A stretch of 64,000 nucleotides of DNA, taken from Streptomyces sp. YIM 130001 (GTDB lineage: Bacteria > Actinomycetota > Actinomycetes > Streptomycetales > Streptomycetaceae). The notes beneath the pieces were generated by a model. That model did no database searches, was not told the DNA's origin, and saw nothing but the letters and a program-made list of their open reading frames with translations. Position 1 is the first letter of the stretch; each line of letters starts with the position of its first letter. The stretch spans positions 235,542-299,541 of the forward strand of contig NZ_KZ984557.1 of the NCBI RefSeq assembly GCF_003574445.1, read 5' to 3'. Below are positions 8,712-17,053 of the stretch, piece by piece. The position numbers were made by a program, and so were the translations under genes.

Positions 8712-9201
8712 GTCGATCCTTGTTCGTTCGGGACGCACGTCGCTGGTGGGCGCGCGCCCGGTGGGGGGTGGCCGGCACCGACGTATCCGCGCCTCGCTCC
8801 CACGGCCGTGGGGGACCGGCCCGTCAAGGCCGAAGAAGAGGAGCAGCGGACGTCGGGATCCACGCCGAGCGCGCCAACGCGCACAGGGCCCGGCCCACAG
8901 GTCATTCACTGGACCATCAGGGACGGACGGGGGTGCCGAACCCTGATGTGCATACGTGTCTTTCGGCGCGAAGGGCCTCTGAAGGCCGCGAAGGACACGG
9001 AGTGCAGTAAATATGCTGAAGCACCGAACAGCCGGTTAACAATGGGTAAGTGTGGTTCTGAGAGATGGATCACAGGAACCCTTGTGATGTCACCCACATA
9101 ATCAAAGGTAACCGTCCGATTACTCCAGCATAGACGCAGGGCCGCGTGCAGCGTCCGCCATCTCGCTCCGCCGTCCGGGGCCCGCGGTCTACCATCTCTG
9201 C
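8712..9201. other. Divergent intergenic region, POT transporter / response regulator
   Basis: No gene is supported in these 490 bases. An everted repeat ATCACA-N8-TGTGAT lies at 9069-9088 and a nested GTGATGTCAC follows at 9084-9093. The stretch 8990-9120 is less GC-rich than its surroundings, as expected for promoters. At the right end TACCAT (9190-9195) sits 6 bases before the response-regulator ATG, a -10 box for a leaderless mRNA. I could not place the transporter promoter with confidence. Confidence 0.5.
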
Positions 9202-9879
9202 ATGACCCGTGTACTGCTCGCCGAGGACGACGCCTCCATCTCGGAACCGCTGGCCCGAGCCCTGCGCAGGGAGGGTTACGAGGTAGAGGTACGCGAGGAC
9301 GGGCCCACCGCGCTCGACGCCGGCCTGCAGGGCGGCATCGATCTCGTCGTACTCGACCTCGGCCTGCCGGGCATGGACGGCCTCGAGGTCGCCCGCCGGC
9401 TGCGGGCGGACGGGCATGCCATCCCGATCCTCATCCTCACGGCCAGGGCCGACGAGGTGGACACCGTGGTGGGCCTCGACGCGGGCGCCGACGACTACGT
9501 CACCAAGCCCTTCCGCCTCGCCGAACTCCTCGCCCGGGTCCGGGCCCTGCTGCGGCGCGGCGCGGCCGAGCCGCAGCAGCCACCCGCCACCCACGGCGTC
9601 CGGATCGACGTCGAGTCGCACCGCGCCTGGATGGGCGAGGAGGAGCTGCAGCTCACGGCCAAGGAGTTCGACCTCCTGAGGGTCCTGGTGCGGGACGCGG
9701 GCCGGGTCGTGACCCGTGACCAGCTGATGCGCGAGGTCTGGGACACCACCTGGTGGTCCTCCACCAAGACCCTGGACATGCACATCTCCTGGCTGCGTAA
9801 GAAACTCGGCGACGACGCCGCCAACCCCCGCTACATCGCAACCGTCCGCGGCGTCGGCTTCCGCTTCGAGAAGAGCTGA
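9202..9879 (+). CDS. OmpR/PhoB-family response regulator
   Basis: A 225-residue DNA-binding response regulator. The receiver domain occupies about 1-118, with acidic pocket E8-D9-D10, phospho-acceptor D52 (VVLDLGLPGMDG), the switch Thr in LILTARAD and the Lys in DDYVTKPF. A winged-helix Trans_reg_C domain fills the C-terminal half and ends RYIATVRGVGFRFEKS. The histidine kinase gene follows 93 bases downstream and should be its cognate sensor. The ATG has TACCAT 6 bases upstream and no ribosome-binding site, so a leaderless transcript is likely. The signal and targets are unknown. Confidence 0.93.
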   Translation: MTRVLLAEDDASISEPLARALRREGYEVEVREDGPTALDAGLQGGIDLVVLDLGLPGMDGLEVARRLRADGHAIPILILTARADEVDTVVGLDAGADDYVTKPFRLAELLARVRALLRRGAAEPQQPPATHGVRIDVESHRAWMGEEELQLTAKEFDLLRVLVRDAGRVVTRDQLMREVWDTTWWSSTKTLDMHISWLRKKLGDDAANPRYIATVRGVGFRFEKS

Positions 9880-9972
9880 GCCGACCACCGAACGCCGAAG
9901 ACCCGCGAGAAGCCCGGCCGGCCGTCCCGCTCGGCCCGCGCGAGAACCTGCGAGAAGAGCACCCCCACCGCC

Positions 9973-11250
9973 ATGCGCCGCAGACTGATCAACTCCACGC
10001 TCGCCGTGGTCCTCGTGGTGATCGCCGTCTTCGGCATCTCCCTGGTACTGGTGGAGACCAACACCATCACCAGCGCCGCCCAGGAGCGTGTCGACTCCGA
10101 AGCCATCCGCCTGGTCTCCATCGTCGACGGCCGCCTGATGGGCGACGGCGACGAGGAGATCACCGCCGGCATGCTCCGCGGCCAGGTCGACGTGAAGCGC
10201 TACGCCCGCATCGAGATCCCCGGACGCCCGGACGTCGAGATCGGCGAGAAGCCCGAGGGCGGCGTCATCTCCGCCACCGAAGAGGGCGTCGAGGGCGAGA
10301 CCGTCGTCGTCCAGGAGCCGCGCTCCAACGTCACCACCGAGGTCGGCCGCACCCTCCTGATGATCGGCGCCGTCGCCCTGCTCGCCGTCATCGCCGCCGT
10401 ACTCCTCGCCGTCCGCCAGGCCAGCCGCCTCACCTCACCGCTCACGGACCTGGCGGAGACCGCCGAACGCCTCGGCTCCGGCGACCCGCGCCCCCGCCAC
10501 AAGCGGTACGGGGTGGCCGAACTCGACCGCGTCGCGGACGTACTGGACTCCAGCGCCGAGCGGATCGCGCGGATGCTCACCGCCGAGCGCAGGCTCGCGG
10601 CCGACGCCTCGCACCAGCTCCGCACCCCGCTCACCGCCCTGTCGATGCGCCTCGAGGAGATCACCCTCACCGACGACCCAGAGACCGTGAAGGAGGAGGC
10701 GACCGTCGCGCTCACCCAGGTCGAGCGCCTCACCGACGTGGTCGAGCGGCTGCTGACCAATTCGCGCGACCCGCGCATGGGCTCCGCCGTCGCCTTCGAC
10801 CTGGACGAGGTCGTCAAGCAGCAGTTGGAGGAGTGGCGCCCCGCCTACCGCAGCGCCGGACGTGCCATCGTCTGCTCCGGACGCCAGGGCCTGCAGGCCG
10901 TCGGCACCCCCGGCGCGGTGGCCCAGGTACTCGCGGCGCTCATCGAGAACTCGCTGATGCACGGCGGCGGCACCGTCGCCCTGCGCACCCGTGTCACCGG
11001 CAACCAGGTCGTGGTCGAAGTCACCGACGAGGGCCCCGGCGTACGCACCGACCTCGGCGCGCGGATCTTCGAGCGCACCATCAGCGGCCGCAACTCCACC
11101 GGTATCGGCCTCGCCGTCGCCCGGGACCTGGCCGAGGCGGACGGCGGGCGCCTCGAGATGCTGCAGATCAAACCGGCCGTGTTCGCGCTGTTCCTGTCCG
11201 GCGTGGGCGGATCGGACGGCCGCCCGTCCGAGGGAACGACCGTGCGCTGA
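9973..11250 (+). CDS. Two-component sensor histidine kinase
   Basis: A 425-residue membrane kinase. An N-terminal membrane helix (about 8-27) and a second one (about 127-147) enclose a small sensor region of about 100 residues. HAMP-like sequence follows, then the H-box DASHQLRTPLTAL with phospho-acceptor H214, the N-box ALIENSLMHG, and G boxes DEGPGV and TGIGLAV. It pairs with the response regulator just upstream. The small extracytoplasmic domain suggests an envelope or small-ligand signal, which is inference. It ends 12 bases from the convergent GtrA gene. Confidence 0.92.
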   Translation: MRRRLINSTLAVVLVVIAVFGISLVLVETNTITSAAQERVDSEAIRLVSIVDGRLMGDGDEEITAGMLRGQVDVKRYARIEIPGRPDVEIGEKPEGGVISATEEGVEGETVVVQEPRSNVTTEVGRTLLMIGAVALLAVIAAVLLAVRQASRLTSPLTDLAETAERLGSGDPRPRHKRYGVAELDRVADVLDSSAERIARMLTAERRLAADASHQLRTPLTALSMRLEEITLTDDPETVKEEATVALTQVERLTDVVERLLTNSRDPRMGSAVAFDLDEVVKQQLEEWRPAYRSAGRAIVCSGRQGLQAVGTPGAVAQVLAALIENSLMHGGGTVALRTRVTGNQVVVEVTDEGPGVRTDLGARIFERTISGRNSTGIGLAVARDLAEADGGRLEMLQIKPAVFALFLSGVGGSDGRPSEGTTVR

Positions 11251-11262
11251 GCGTCCCGTCCC

Positions 11263-11805
11263 TCAGCCGCGGCCCTTGGCCGACGAGGGCTGGTCCTCCG
11301 CCAGCGAGTCCCGCAGTGCGGAATCCTCGAGGAACGACTCCGCGTCCGCCACCGCCTCCCGCGCCGGCAGCGCCCGGAACACCCATGTCCGGTACGACCA
11401 GAAGCGGAACAGCGTCGCGATACCGATGCCGAGGAACTTGAAGACGTTGCTCTGCAGCGGGGTGTCGAAGCCGAAGCCGTACGTCGCCGCGTACAGCACA
11501 CCGTTCTCGATGATCAGGCCGACGACGCTGAACAGCAGGAACAGCGTCATCTCCTTGGTGCGCCCGCTCTTGTCGCGGTCCCGGTACGTGAAGTAGCGGA
11601 AGCCCACGTAGTTGCAGCAGATCGCGACCGCGGTGGCGATGATCGACGCCCGGACGACGGGGAGGTCGGTGGTGTGCCGGACCAGGTTGAACACGACCAG
11701 ATTGACCAGCGTCCCGATACCGCCGACCACTCCGAACTTGGCCACCTCGCGCAGGAGCTGATCCAGTCGCGCGCGCAGTGCGCCACGTCCATTTATGGTG
11801 ATCAT
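11263..11805 (-). CDS. GtrA-family membrane protein
   Basis: A 180-residue protein with four hydrophobic segments in the GtrA/DPMS arrangement: FGVVGGIGTLVNLVVFNLV near residue 24, VRASIIATAVAICCNYVGFR, a third at about 86-104, and the last near 120-140 ending FRFWSYRTWVFR. GtrA proteins are thought to help move polyprenyl-linked sugars across the membrane, or to act in glycopolymer modification. The acidic C-terminal tail is cytoplasmic. The start chosen is MITINGRG; no clear ribosome-binding site is visible and the frame continues upstream, so the start is less certain. It is divergent from purK. Confidence 0.85.
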   Translation of the reverse strand: MITINGRGALRARLDQLLREVAKFGVVGGIGTLVNLVVFNLVRHTTDLPVVRASIIATAVAICCNYVGFRYFTYRDRDKSGRTKEMTLFLLFSVVGLIIENGVLYAATYGFGFDTPLQSNVFKFLGIGIATLFRFWSYRTWVFRALPAREAVADAESFLEDSALRDSLAEDQPSSAKGRG

Positions 11806-12057
11806 CGGTGATCGTTCAGCCCCGTCCGTAGGGATCGAAGGGGATTCAGCCGCCGAACCGCCAGGGATCCAGTTCCAAATCGTCGGTCCCGCCATGCTAA
11901 CCAGCGCCACCCGCTCGGCGCCCGGCCCTTGGCGTGACCGGTGACACGCCCGGGCCGGGGCGGGCCCGGGACCTGCGGCAGGCCGCCGTGCAGGGCGGGA
12001 TGTGGCGCAGGTCTCGTGCGTCCGTACCGCTGCCGCGGGCCGGATACCCTGGACGAT

Positions 12058-13209
12058 GTGACGTTCCCGGTAGTCGGCATGGTCGGCGGGGGGCAGCTCG
12101 CTCGTATGACACACGAGGCGGGCATCCCGCTCGGCATCAGGTTCAAGCTCCTCAGTGACACTCCGCAGGATTCCGCGGCTCAGGTGGTCGGTGAAGTCGT
12201 CGTGGGCGACTACCGGGACCTGGACACGCTGCGCGACTTCGCCCGCGGCTGCGACGTGATCACCTTCGATCACGAGCACGTGCCCACCGAGCATCTGCGC
12301 GCCATCGAGGCGGACGGCATCCCCGTCCGCCCGGGCCCGGACGCCCTGGTGCACGCGCAGGACAAGGGGGTGATGCGGGCCCGGCTCGACGCACTCGGTG
12401 CGCCGAGCCCCCGCCACCGCATCGTGACCGACCCCGGTGACGTGGCCGCCTTCGCGGCCGAGGGGGACGGATACCCGGTCGTCCTCAAGACCGTGCGCGG
12501 CGGATACGACGGCAAGGGCGTCTGGGTGGTCCGTGACGAGGCCTCGGCCGCGGAGCCGTTCCGCGCCGGCGTGCCCGTACTCGCCGAGGAGAAGGTCGAC
12601 TACGTCCGCGAACTCGCGGCCAACGTGGTGCGTTCACCGCACGGCCAGGCCGTCGCCTACCCGGTCGTCGAGTCCCAGCAGGTCGACGGCGTCTGCGACA
12701 CCGTGATCGCTCCCGCGCCCGGCCTCCCTGAGGAACTCGCGGGCCGCGCACAGGAGTTGGCCCTCACGATCGCCGCCGAACTCGGTGTCGTCGGCCACCT
12801 CGCCGTCGAGCTCTTCGAGACCCGGGACGCCGGTGGTGAGCCGGCCATTTTGGTGAACGAACTCGCGATGCGTCCGCACAACTCGGGTCACTGGACCCAG
12901 GACGGCGCTGTCACCTCCCAGTTCGCCAACCACGTCCGTGCCGTCCTCGACCTGCCGCTCGGCGACCCGCGCCCGCGCGCCGGCTGGACCGTGATGGCCA
13001 ACGTCCTCGGCGGCGACTACCCGGACATGTACGCCGCGTACCTGCACTGCATGGCCCGCGATCCCCAGCTCAAGATCCACATGTACGGCAAGGACGTGAA
13101 GCCGGGCCGCAAGGTCGGTCACGTCAACACCTACGGCGACGACCTGGACGAGGTCCTCGACCGCGCCCGCCACGCCGCCGGCTATCTGCGAGGAACGATC
13201 ACAGAATGA
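12058..13209 (+). CDS. purK: N5-carboxyaminoimidazole ribonucleotide synthase (PurK)
   Basis: A 383-residue ATP-grasp enzyme that makes N5-CAIR from AIR, bicarbonate and ATP in purine synthesis. The N-terminus VGMVGGGQLARM is typical, as are YPVVLKTVRGGYDGKG (ATP-binding), EEKVDYVRELAANVVR, and EIN-like NELAMRPHNSGHWTQDGAVTSQF near the C-terminus. The GTG start was chosen because residues begin TFPVVGMVGGGQ and a -10-like TACCCT (12045-12050) lies 7 bases upstream with no ribosome-binding site, suggesting a leaderless mRNA. The stop overlaps the purE ATG. Confidence 0.96.
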   Translation: MTFPVVGMVGGGQLARMTHEAGIPLGIRFKLLSDTPQDSAAQVVGEVVVGDYRDLDTLRDFARGCDVITFDHEHVPTEHLRAIEADGIPVRPGPDALVHAQDKGVMRARLDALGAPSPRHRIVTDPGDVAAFAAEGDGYPVVLKTVRGGYDGKGVWVVRDEASAAEPFRAGVPVLAEEKVDYVRELAANVVRSPHGQAVAYPVVESQQVDGVCDTVIAPAPGLPEELAGRAQELALTIAAELGVVGHLAVELFETRDAGGEPAILVNELAMRPHNSGHWTQDGAVTSQFANHVRAVLDLPLGDPRPRAGWTVMANVLGGDYPDMYAAYLHCMARDPQLKIHMYGKDVKPGRKVGHVNTYGDDLDEVLDRARHAAGYLRGTITE

Positions 13210-13772
13210 GCGCCCCCGCGTCGGACACCACGAGCGCCGACGAAAGCCCCCGCCCCCTGGTCGGCATCGTCATGGGCTCCGACTCCGACTGGCCGGTGAT
13301 GGAGGCCGCCGCGCAGGCCCTGACGGAGTTCGAGATCCCGCACGAGGTCGACGTGGTCTCCGCGCACCGCATGCCGCGCGAGATGATCGCGTACGGCGAG
13401 CAGGCGGCCGGCCGCGGCCTCAAGGCGATCATCGCGGGTGCGGGAGGTGCCGCCCACCTGCCCGGCATGCTCGCCTCGGTCACCCCGCTGCCGGTGATCG
13501 GTGTCCCCGTACCGCTCAAGTACCTCGACGGCATGGACTCGCTCCTGTCCATCGTGCAGATGCCGGCCGGTGTGCCCGTCGCCACCGTCTCGGTCGGCGG
13601 CGCCCGCAACGCGGGTCTGCTCGCGGCACGGATCCTGGCCGCGCACGACCCCGAACTCCTTGACCGTATGCGGGAGTTCCAGGGCCAGCTGGGCGAGCAG
13701 GCGGCCGACAAGGGCAAGCGGTTGCGCGCCAAGGTCGAGGGCACCGGCTCCGGCTTCGGCTTCGGGAAGTGA
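13206..13772 (+). CDS. purE: N5-CAIR mutase (PurE, class I)
   Basis: A 188-residue enzyme that moves the carboxyl group of N5-CAIR to carbon 4, giving CAIR. Motifs: GSDSDWPVMEAA, SAHRMPREM (catalytic His) and AGAGGAAHLPGM. About 20 extra N-terminal residues precede VGIVMGSDSD. The ATG overlaps the purK stop in ATGA, so PurK and PurE are probably made together. The dipeptidase GTG in turn overlaps the purE stop. Confidence 0.97.
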   Translation: MSAPASDTTSADESPRPLVGIVMGSDSDWPVMEAAAQALTEFEIPHEVDVVSAHRMPREMIAYGEQAAGRGLKAIIAGAGGAAHLPGMLASVTPLPVIGVPVPLKYLDGMDSLLSIVQMPAGVPVATVSVGGARNAGLLAARILAAHDPELLDRMREFQGQLGEQAADKGKRLRAKVEGTGSGFGFGK

Positions 13773-14977
13773 GCGCGGTGAACTCCCAGGCGCCGAACCA
13801 CCTCGACCGGGCACGGCAGTTGCTCACCGAACACCCCGTCGTCGACGGACACAACGACCTGCCGTGGGCCCTGCGCGAGAAGACCGCGTACGACCTTGAC
13901 CGCCTGGACATCGCCGCCGACCAGACCGGCAGCCTGCACACCGACCTCGCGCGCCTGCGCACGGGCGGCGTCGGCGCCCAGTTCTGGTCGGTGTACGTAC
14001 GCTCCGACATGGCCGGCGACGACGCGGTCAGCGCCACCCTCGAACAGATCGACTGCGTAAGCCAGTTGATCGCCCGTCACCCCGCCGAGCTGCGTCGCGC
14101 GCTCACCGCCGACGACATGGAGGCGGCGCGCACCGAGGGGCGTATCGCCTCGCTGATGGGCGCCGAGGGCGGCCACTCCATCCACAACTCCCTCGCCACG
14201 CTAAGGGCGTTGCACACGCTCGGCGTCCGCTACATGACGCTGACGCACAACGACAACATCGCCTGGGCCGACTCCGCCACCGACGAGCTCGGCGTCGGCG
14301 GCCTGTCCGCCTTCGGCCGCGAGGTCGTCCGCGAGATGAACCGCATCGGCATGCTCGTCGACCTCTCGCACGTGGCCGCCACCACGATGCGCGACGCGCT
14401 CGACACCACCGAAGCCCCGGTGATCTTCTCCCACTCCTCGTCCCGCGCGGTCTGCGACCACCCGCGCAACATCCCGGACGACGTACTGGAACGCCTGCCG
14501 GCCAACGGCGGCGTGGCGATGGCCACCTTCGTCCCGAAGTTCGTCCTGCAGGCGGCGGTCGACTGGACCTCCGCGGCCGACGACAACATGCGGGCACACG
14601 GCTTCCACCACCTGGACACCACCGCCGAGGCGATGAAGGTGCACGCCGCCTTCGAGGCGACCACTCCGCGTCCGGTCGCCACCGCGTCCACGGTCGCCGA
14701 CCACCTCGACCACATGCGCGAGGCCGCGGGCGTCGACCACATCGGCATCGGCGGCGACTACGACGGCACGCCCTTCACCCCCGACGGCCTCGACGACGTC
14801 GCCGGCTACCCGAACCTGATCGCCGAACTCCTCGCCCGCGGCTGGTCCGACGCCGACCTCGCCAAGCTCACCTGGCACAACGCGGTCCGCGTGCTGCGCG
14901 CCGCCGAGGACGCCTCCCGCGAACTGACCGCCACCCGCGGCCCGTCGAACGCGACACTCGGCCAACTCGACGGCTGA
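13769..14977 (+). CDS. Membrane dipeptidase (renal dipeptidase family M19)
   Basis: A 402-residue zinc peptidase of family M19. All metal and catalytic motifs are visible: VDGHNDLPW (His and Asp ligands), GAEGGHSIHNS (bridging Glu), LTHNDNIAWADSA, VDLSHVA (His), FSHSSSRAVCDHPRNIPDD (His, substrate Arg) and GIGGDYDG (Asp). It cleaves dipeptides. No signal peptide is seen, so it is probably cytoplasmic despite the family name. Its GTG overlaps the purE stop, making a purK-purE-dipeptidase operon. A degenerate paralogue lies at 22294-23466. Confidence 0.93.
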   Translation: MSAVNSQAPNHLDRARQLLTEHPVVDGHNDLPWALREKTAYDLDRLDIAADQTGSLHTDLARLRTGGVGAQFWSVYVRSDMAGDDAVSATLEQIDCVSQLIARHPAELRRALTADDMEAARTEGRIASLMGAEGGHSIHNSLATLRALHTLGVRYMTLTHNDNIAWADSATDELGVGGLSAFGREVVREMNRIGMLVDLSHVAATTMRDALDTTEAPVIFSHSSSRAVCDHPRNIPDDVLERLPANGGVAMATFVPKFVLQAAVDWTSAADDNMRAHGFHHLDTTAEAMKVHAAFEATTPRPVATASTVADHLDHMREAAGVDHIGIGGDYDGTPFTPDGLDDVAGYPNLIAELLARGWSDADLAKLTWHNAVRVLRAAEDASRELTATRGPSNATLGQLDG

Positions 14978-14995
14978 GAAGGCCTGTTGACGAAC

Positions 14996-15024
14996 GCCCC
15001 CTTCCGGCCGGCCTGGAAGGGGGC
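14996..15024 (+). terminator. Terminator after the purK-purE-dipeptidase operon
   Basis: A perfect 10-base-pair GC-rich stem (14996-15005 with 15015-15024), 9-base loop, followed by TTC. It lies 18 bases after the dipeptidase stop. Confidence 0.85.
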
Positions 15025-15161
15025 TTCGCGCATGCCCACGGTGCTACCCCGCGACGAGACCGCGCTCCACCACGCGGCGGAGGCGGCCCCGCCCGCCGGC
15101 GGACGCACCGGGCCACCCCCGTGATCCAGGCTGAACTTCCCGCCGAGGAAGGGACGTTCAG

Positions 15162-16163
15162 GTGGAACGCTGGGACCGTGTCGGGCGATACGGGGGCTAC
15201 GGCGCGGCCCTGGCCCTCTCCCCGTACCTGCTGATCAAAGTGTCGTGGGTGATCGGAGCACTGCTCGGCCTGGCCCCGGTCGGTGCGGGCTTCACCCTGG
15301 CCGGCTGGGTGTTCCTCAACACCGTCACCGTCGCCATGGCGGCGGTGGGCATCGCCCTCGCGCTCGCCCTGGTGCAGCCCTGGGGTCTGCGGATCCCGGG
15401 CCGGCCGGTGGCCTTCTGTGCCTGGACGGGTGCGGGTTTCCTGGTGTCGATCCTGCCGTACGCGGTGCTGAGCACGGTGCTCGACGCCGGACGGGACGAG
15501 CCGAAGCCGGCGGGCGGCGGGGGCGACGGTCCGGCCATGCCCGGCTGGGAGGTTCCGCTGGTCCAATTCGGCTTCATCGGGATGGGGTTGGGCCTCGCCC
15601 TCGCCGTACCCGGCTATCTGCGGCGCCGGTGGCCGGCGGCCGTCTCGGGGCGGCTACCTGCCCGGCCCGGCCGCGCCACCCCCTGGGCCGCCGCTGCTGC
15701 GGCCGTGGTCGGCACCTGCTGGCTGTACTGGGCGGCCGGCGGCACCCTCGGCATCGCCGACCCGGCCGAGCGGGAGACCAATTGGCACCTCCTCGCGGGC
15801 GTCGGTGCGCTCTGGGCCCTCGCCGCCGCGGCGGCCGCCGGCCGGGCACCCGGCGGCAGGCATCCCGACCGGGCGCGCGGGCCGCTGCGCACGGCACTCG
15901 TCTGGCTCGGCTCCGGCTCGCTCTTCGCCTGGAGCGCCTGGAAGCTGCCCTTCACCCTGTACGCGGCCCTCGCCCACCCCACCGGGGGCACCCTGCCGGA
16001 ACACGTCGCCGTCGCCGCGCCCCTCCACCTGATCGCCGCACTGTCCGGGGCGCTCCTGCTCCGCTCACTCGTCGGCTCACGCGATCCGCACCTCAGCGGC
16101 CGGTACCTCAGCGGCCCGGCGCGTCCCCGGCGCTCGCGTCGACCACCCAGCAAGCCGCGGTGA
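15162..16163 (+). CDS. Multi-pass membrane protein, unknown function
   Basis: A 333-residue protein with about eight hydrophobic segments separated by short Arg/Gly-rich loops, and a very basic C-terminus (RPRRSRRPPSKPR). I do not recognise a family. The GTG (MERWDRVGRYGGYG) is preceded by GGAAGGGA at a good distance. The last 56 bases overlap the end of the convergent methyltransferase gene, so one of the two ends may be over-extended, although both frames look coding. It forms a single-gene unit between the dipeptidase terminator and the methyltransferase. Confidence 0.72.
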   Translation: MERWDRVGRYGGYGAALALSPYLLIKVSWVIGALLGLAPVGAGFTLAGWVFLNTVTVAMAAVGIALALALVQPWGLRIPGRPVAFCAWTGAGFLVSILPYAVLSTVLDAGRDEPKPAGGGGDGPAMPGWEVPLVQFGFIGMGLGLALAVPGYLRRRWPAAVSGRLPARPGRATPWAAAAAAVVGTCWLYWAAGGTLGIADPAERETNWHLLAGVGALWALAAAAAAGRAPGGRHPDRARGPLRTALVWLGSGSLFAWSAWKLPFTLYAALAHPTGGTLPEHVAVAAPLHLIAALSGALLLRSLVGSRDPHLSGRYLSGPARPRRSRRPPSKPR

Positions 16164-16965
16164 AGCGGACCTCGTCGCCGTGCACGTACGGCTCGAAGGC
16201 GGCGCGCACCGTCTCGACGACGCGGGCGCGGGTCGTCTCCGGCAGATCGGGCAGTACGGTGCCGAGGACGCCGAACCGGGTGAGGTAGGAGTCGAGTTCG
16301 GACTCGGGCAGGGTGCAGACCGCTTCGACCGGCCGGGCGTCGACGCTCGTCCAGCCGCTCTCCCGCAGCAACCGTCCGGTCCGGTCCGGGTCCGCGAGGC
16401 CGAACTGCCCCGGGTCACCGTCCTTGCGTACCGGCAGACTCGGCACGAGCGGTGCCGCGGCCCGCGCGGCCGTCGTCATGAACGGGTTCTCCTCCATACC
16501 GCGCCACACGACGAACCGGAGCCGGGCGTCATCGGCGGCGGCCCGCCGCAGATTGCCGAAGGCCCGCACCGGATCGCCGAAGAACATCACCCCGAAGCGC
16601 GAGACGACCAGGTCGTACGCGGCGGACCCGAAGTCGTACTCCTCCGCATCCGCACACACGAAGCGCGCCGACGAGCCGTCCCGCCCGGCCCGGTCCCGCG
16701 CGGCCCCGACCATCGTCTCGGAGATGTCCACGCCGACGCACTCGCCACCCGCGCCGAGCTCCCTCGCCATGGCCACCGTCGTCGCACCCGTGCCGCATCC
16801 CACGTCGAGGACGCGGCCGGGGTGAGCGGCCGCAGACTCCACGAGGAGTTCGGCGAAGGGGCGGTACATCGCGTCGAGATAGGTCTGCGCCGCCACCCAC
16901 GCGTCCGCACCGGACCCCTTCCAGCGTGCGGCCTGAGCATCAGCGGCCTCGTGCGTACGGTCCAT
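16108..16965 (-). CDS. SAM-dependent methyltransferase (class I)
   Basis: A 285-residue Rossmann-fold methyltransferase. Motif I is VLDVGCGTGATTVAMA; further motifs are VDISETMV, CADAEEYDF and YDLVVSRFGVMFF. The sequence resembles UbiE/class-I enzymes acting on small molecules; the substrate is unknown. The ATG (MDRTHEAAD) has GGGAGG 8 bases upstream. A well-formed MerR-type promoter lies immediately upstream and the MerR gene is divergent, so this gene is the likely regulated target. Confidence 0.87.
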   Translation of the reverse strand: MDRTHEAADAQAARWKGSGADAWVAAQTYLDAMYRPFAELLVESAAAHPGRVLDVGCGTGATTVAMARELGAGGECVGVDISETMVGAARDRAGRDGSSARFVCADAEEYDFGSAAYDLVVSRFGVMFFGDPVRAFGNLRRAAADDARLRFVVWRGMEENPFMTTAARAAAPLVPSLPVRKDGDPGQFGLADPDRTGRLLRESGWTSVDARPVEAVCTLPESELDSYLTRFGVLGTVLPDLPETTRARVVETVRAAFEPYVHGDEVRFTAACWVVDASAGDAPGR

Positions 16966-17006
16966 GGCGGCGCCTCCCGGTCTGGTTCTCCTGCTCTCCG
17001 TGTGCC

Positions 17007-17037
17007 ACTGTGCGACTTCAAGCCGACTTGAGGTCAA
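17007..17037 (-). promoter_or_regulatory. MerR-type promoter/operator for the methyltransferase gene
   Basis: On the minus strand a -35 TTGACC (17032-17037) and a -10 CACAGT (17007-17012) are separated by 19 bases, the overlong spacer typical of MerR-regulated promoters. The region 17014-17035 is a 22-base near-perfect palindrome with half-sites GACTTCAAG and CTTGAGGTC. Transcription would start about 35 bases before the methyltransferase ATG. The palindrome also lies just upstream of the merR-like gene, allowing autoregulation. Confidence 0.72.
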
Positions 17038-17053
17038 GTATGTGAGGCCGAGT

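Noticed and set aside
6912..9101. Long plus-strand ORF of 729 codons antisense to the peptide transporter
   Set aside because: Its composition (Arg/Asp/His/Gly runs) is that of a shadow frame in high-GC DNA; the minus strand encodes a clear POT transporter.
16108..16163. 56-base overlap of convergent genes taken as an annotation error
   Set aside because: Both proteins keep plausible C-termini through the overlap; the basic tail of the membrane protein may be dispensable, but I cannot show that either end is wrong.
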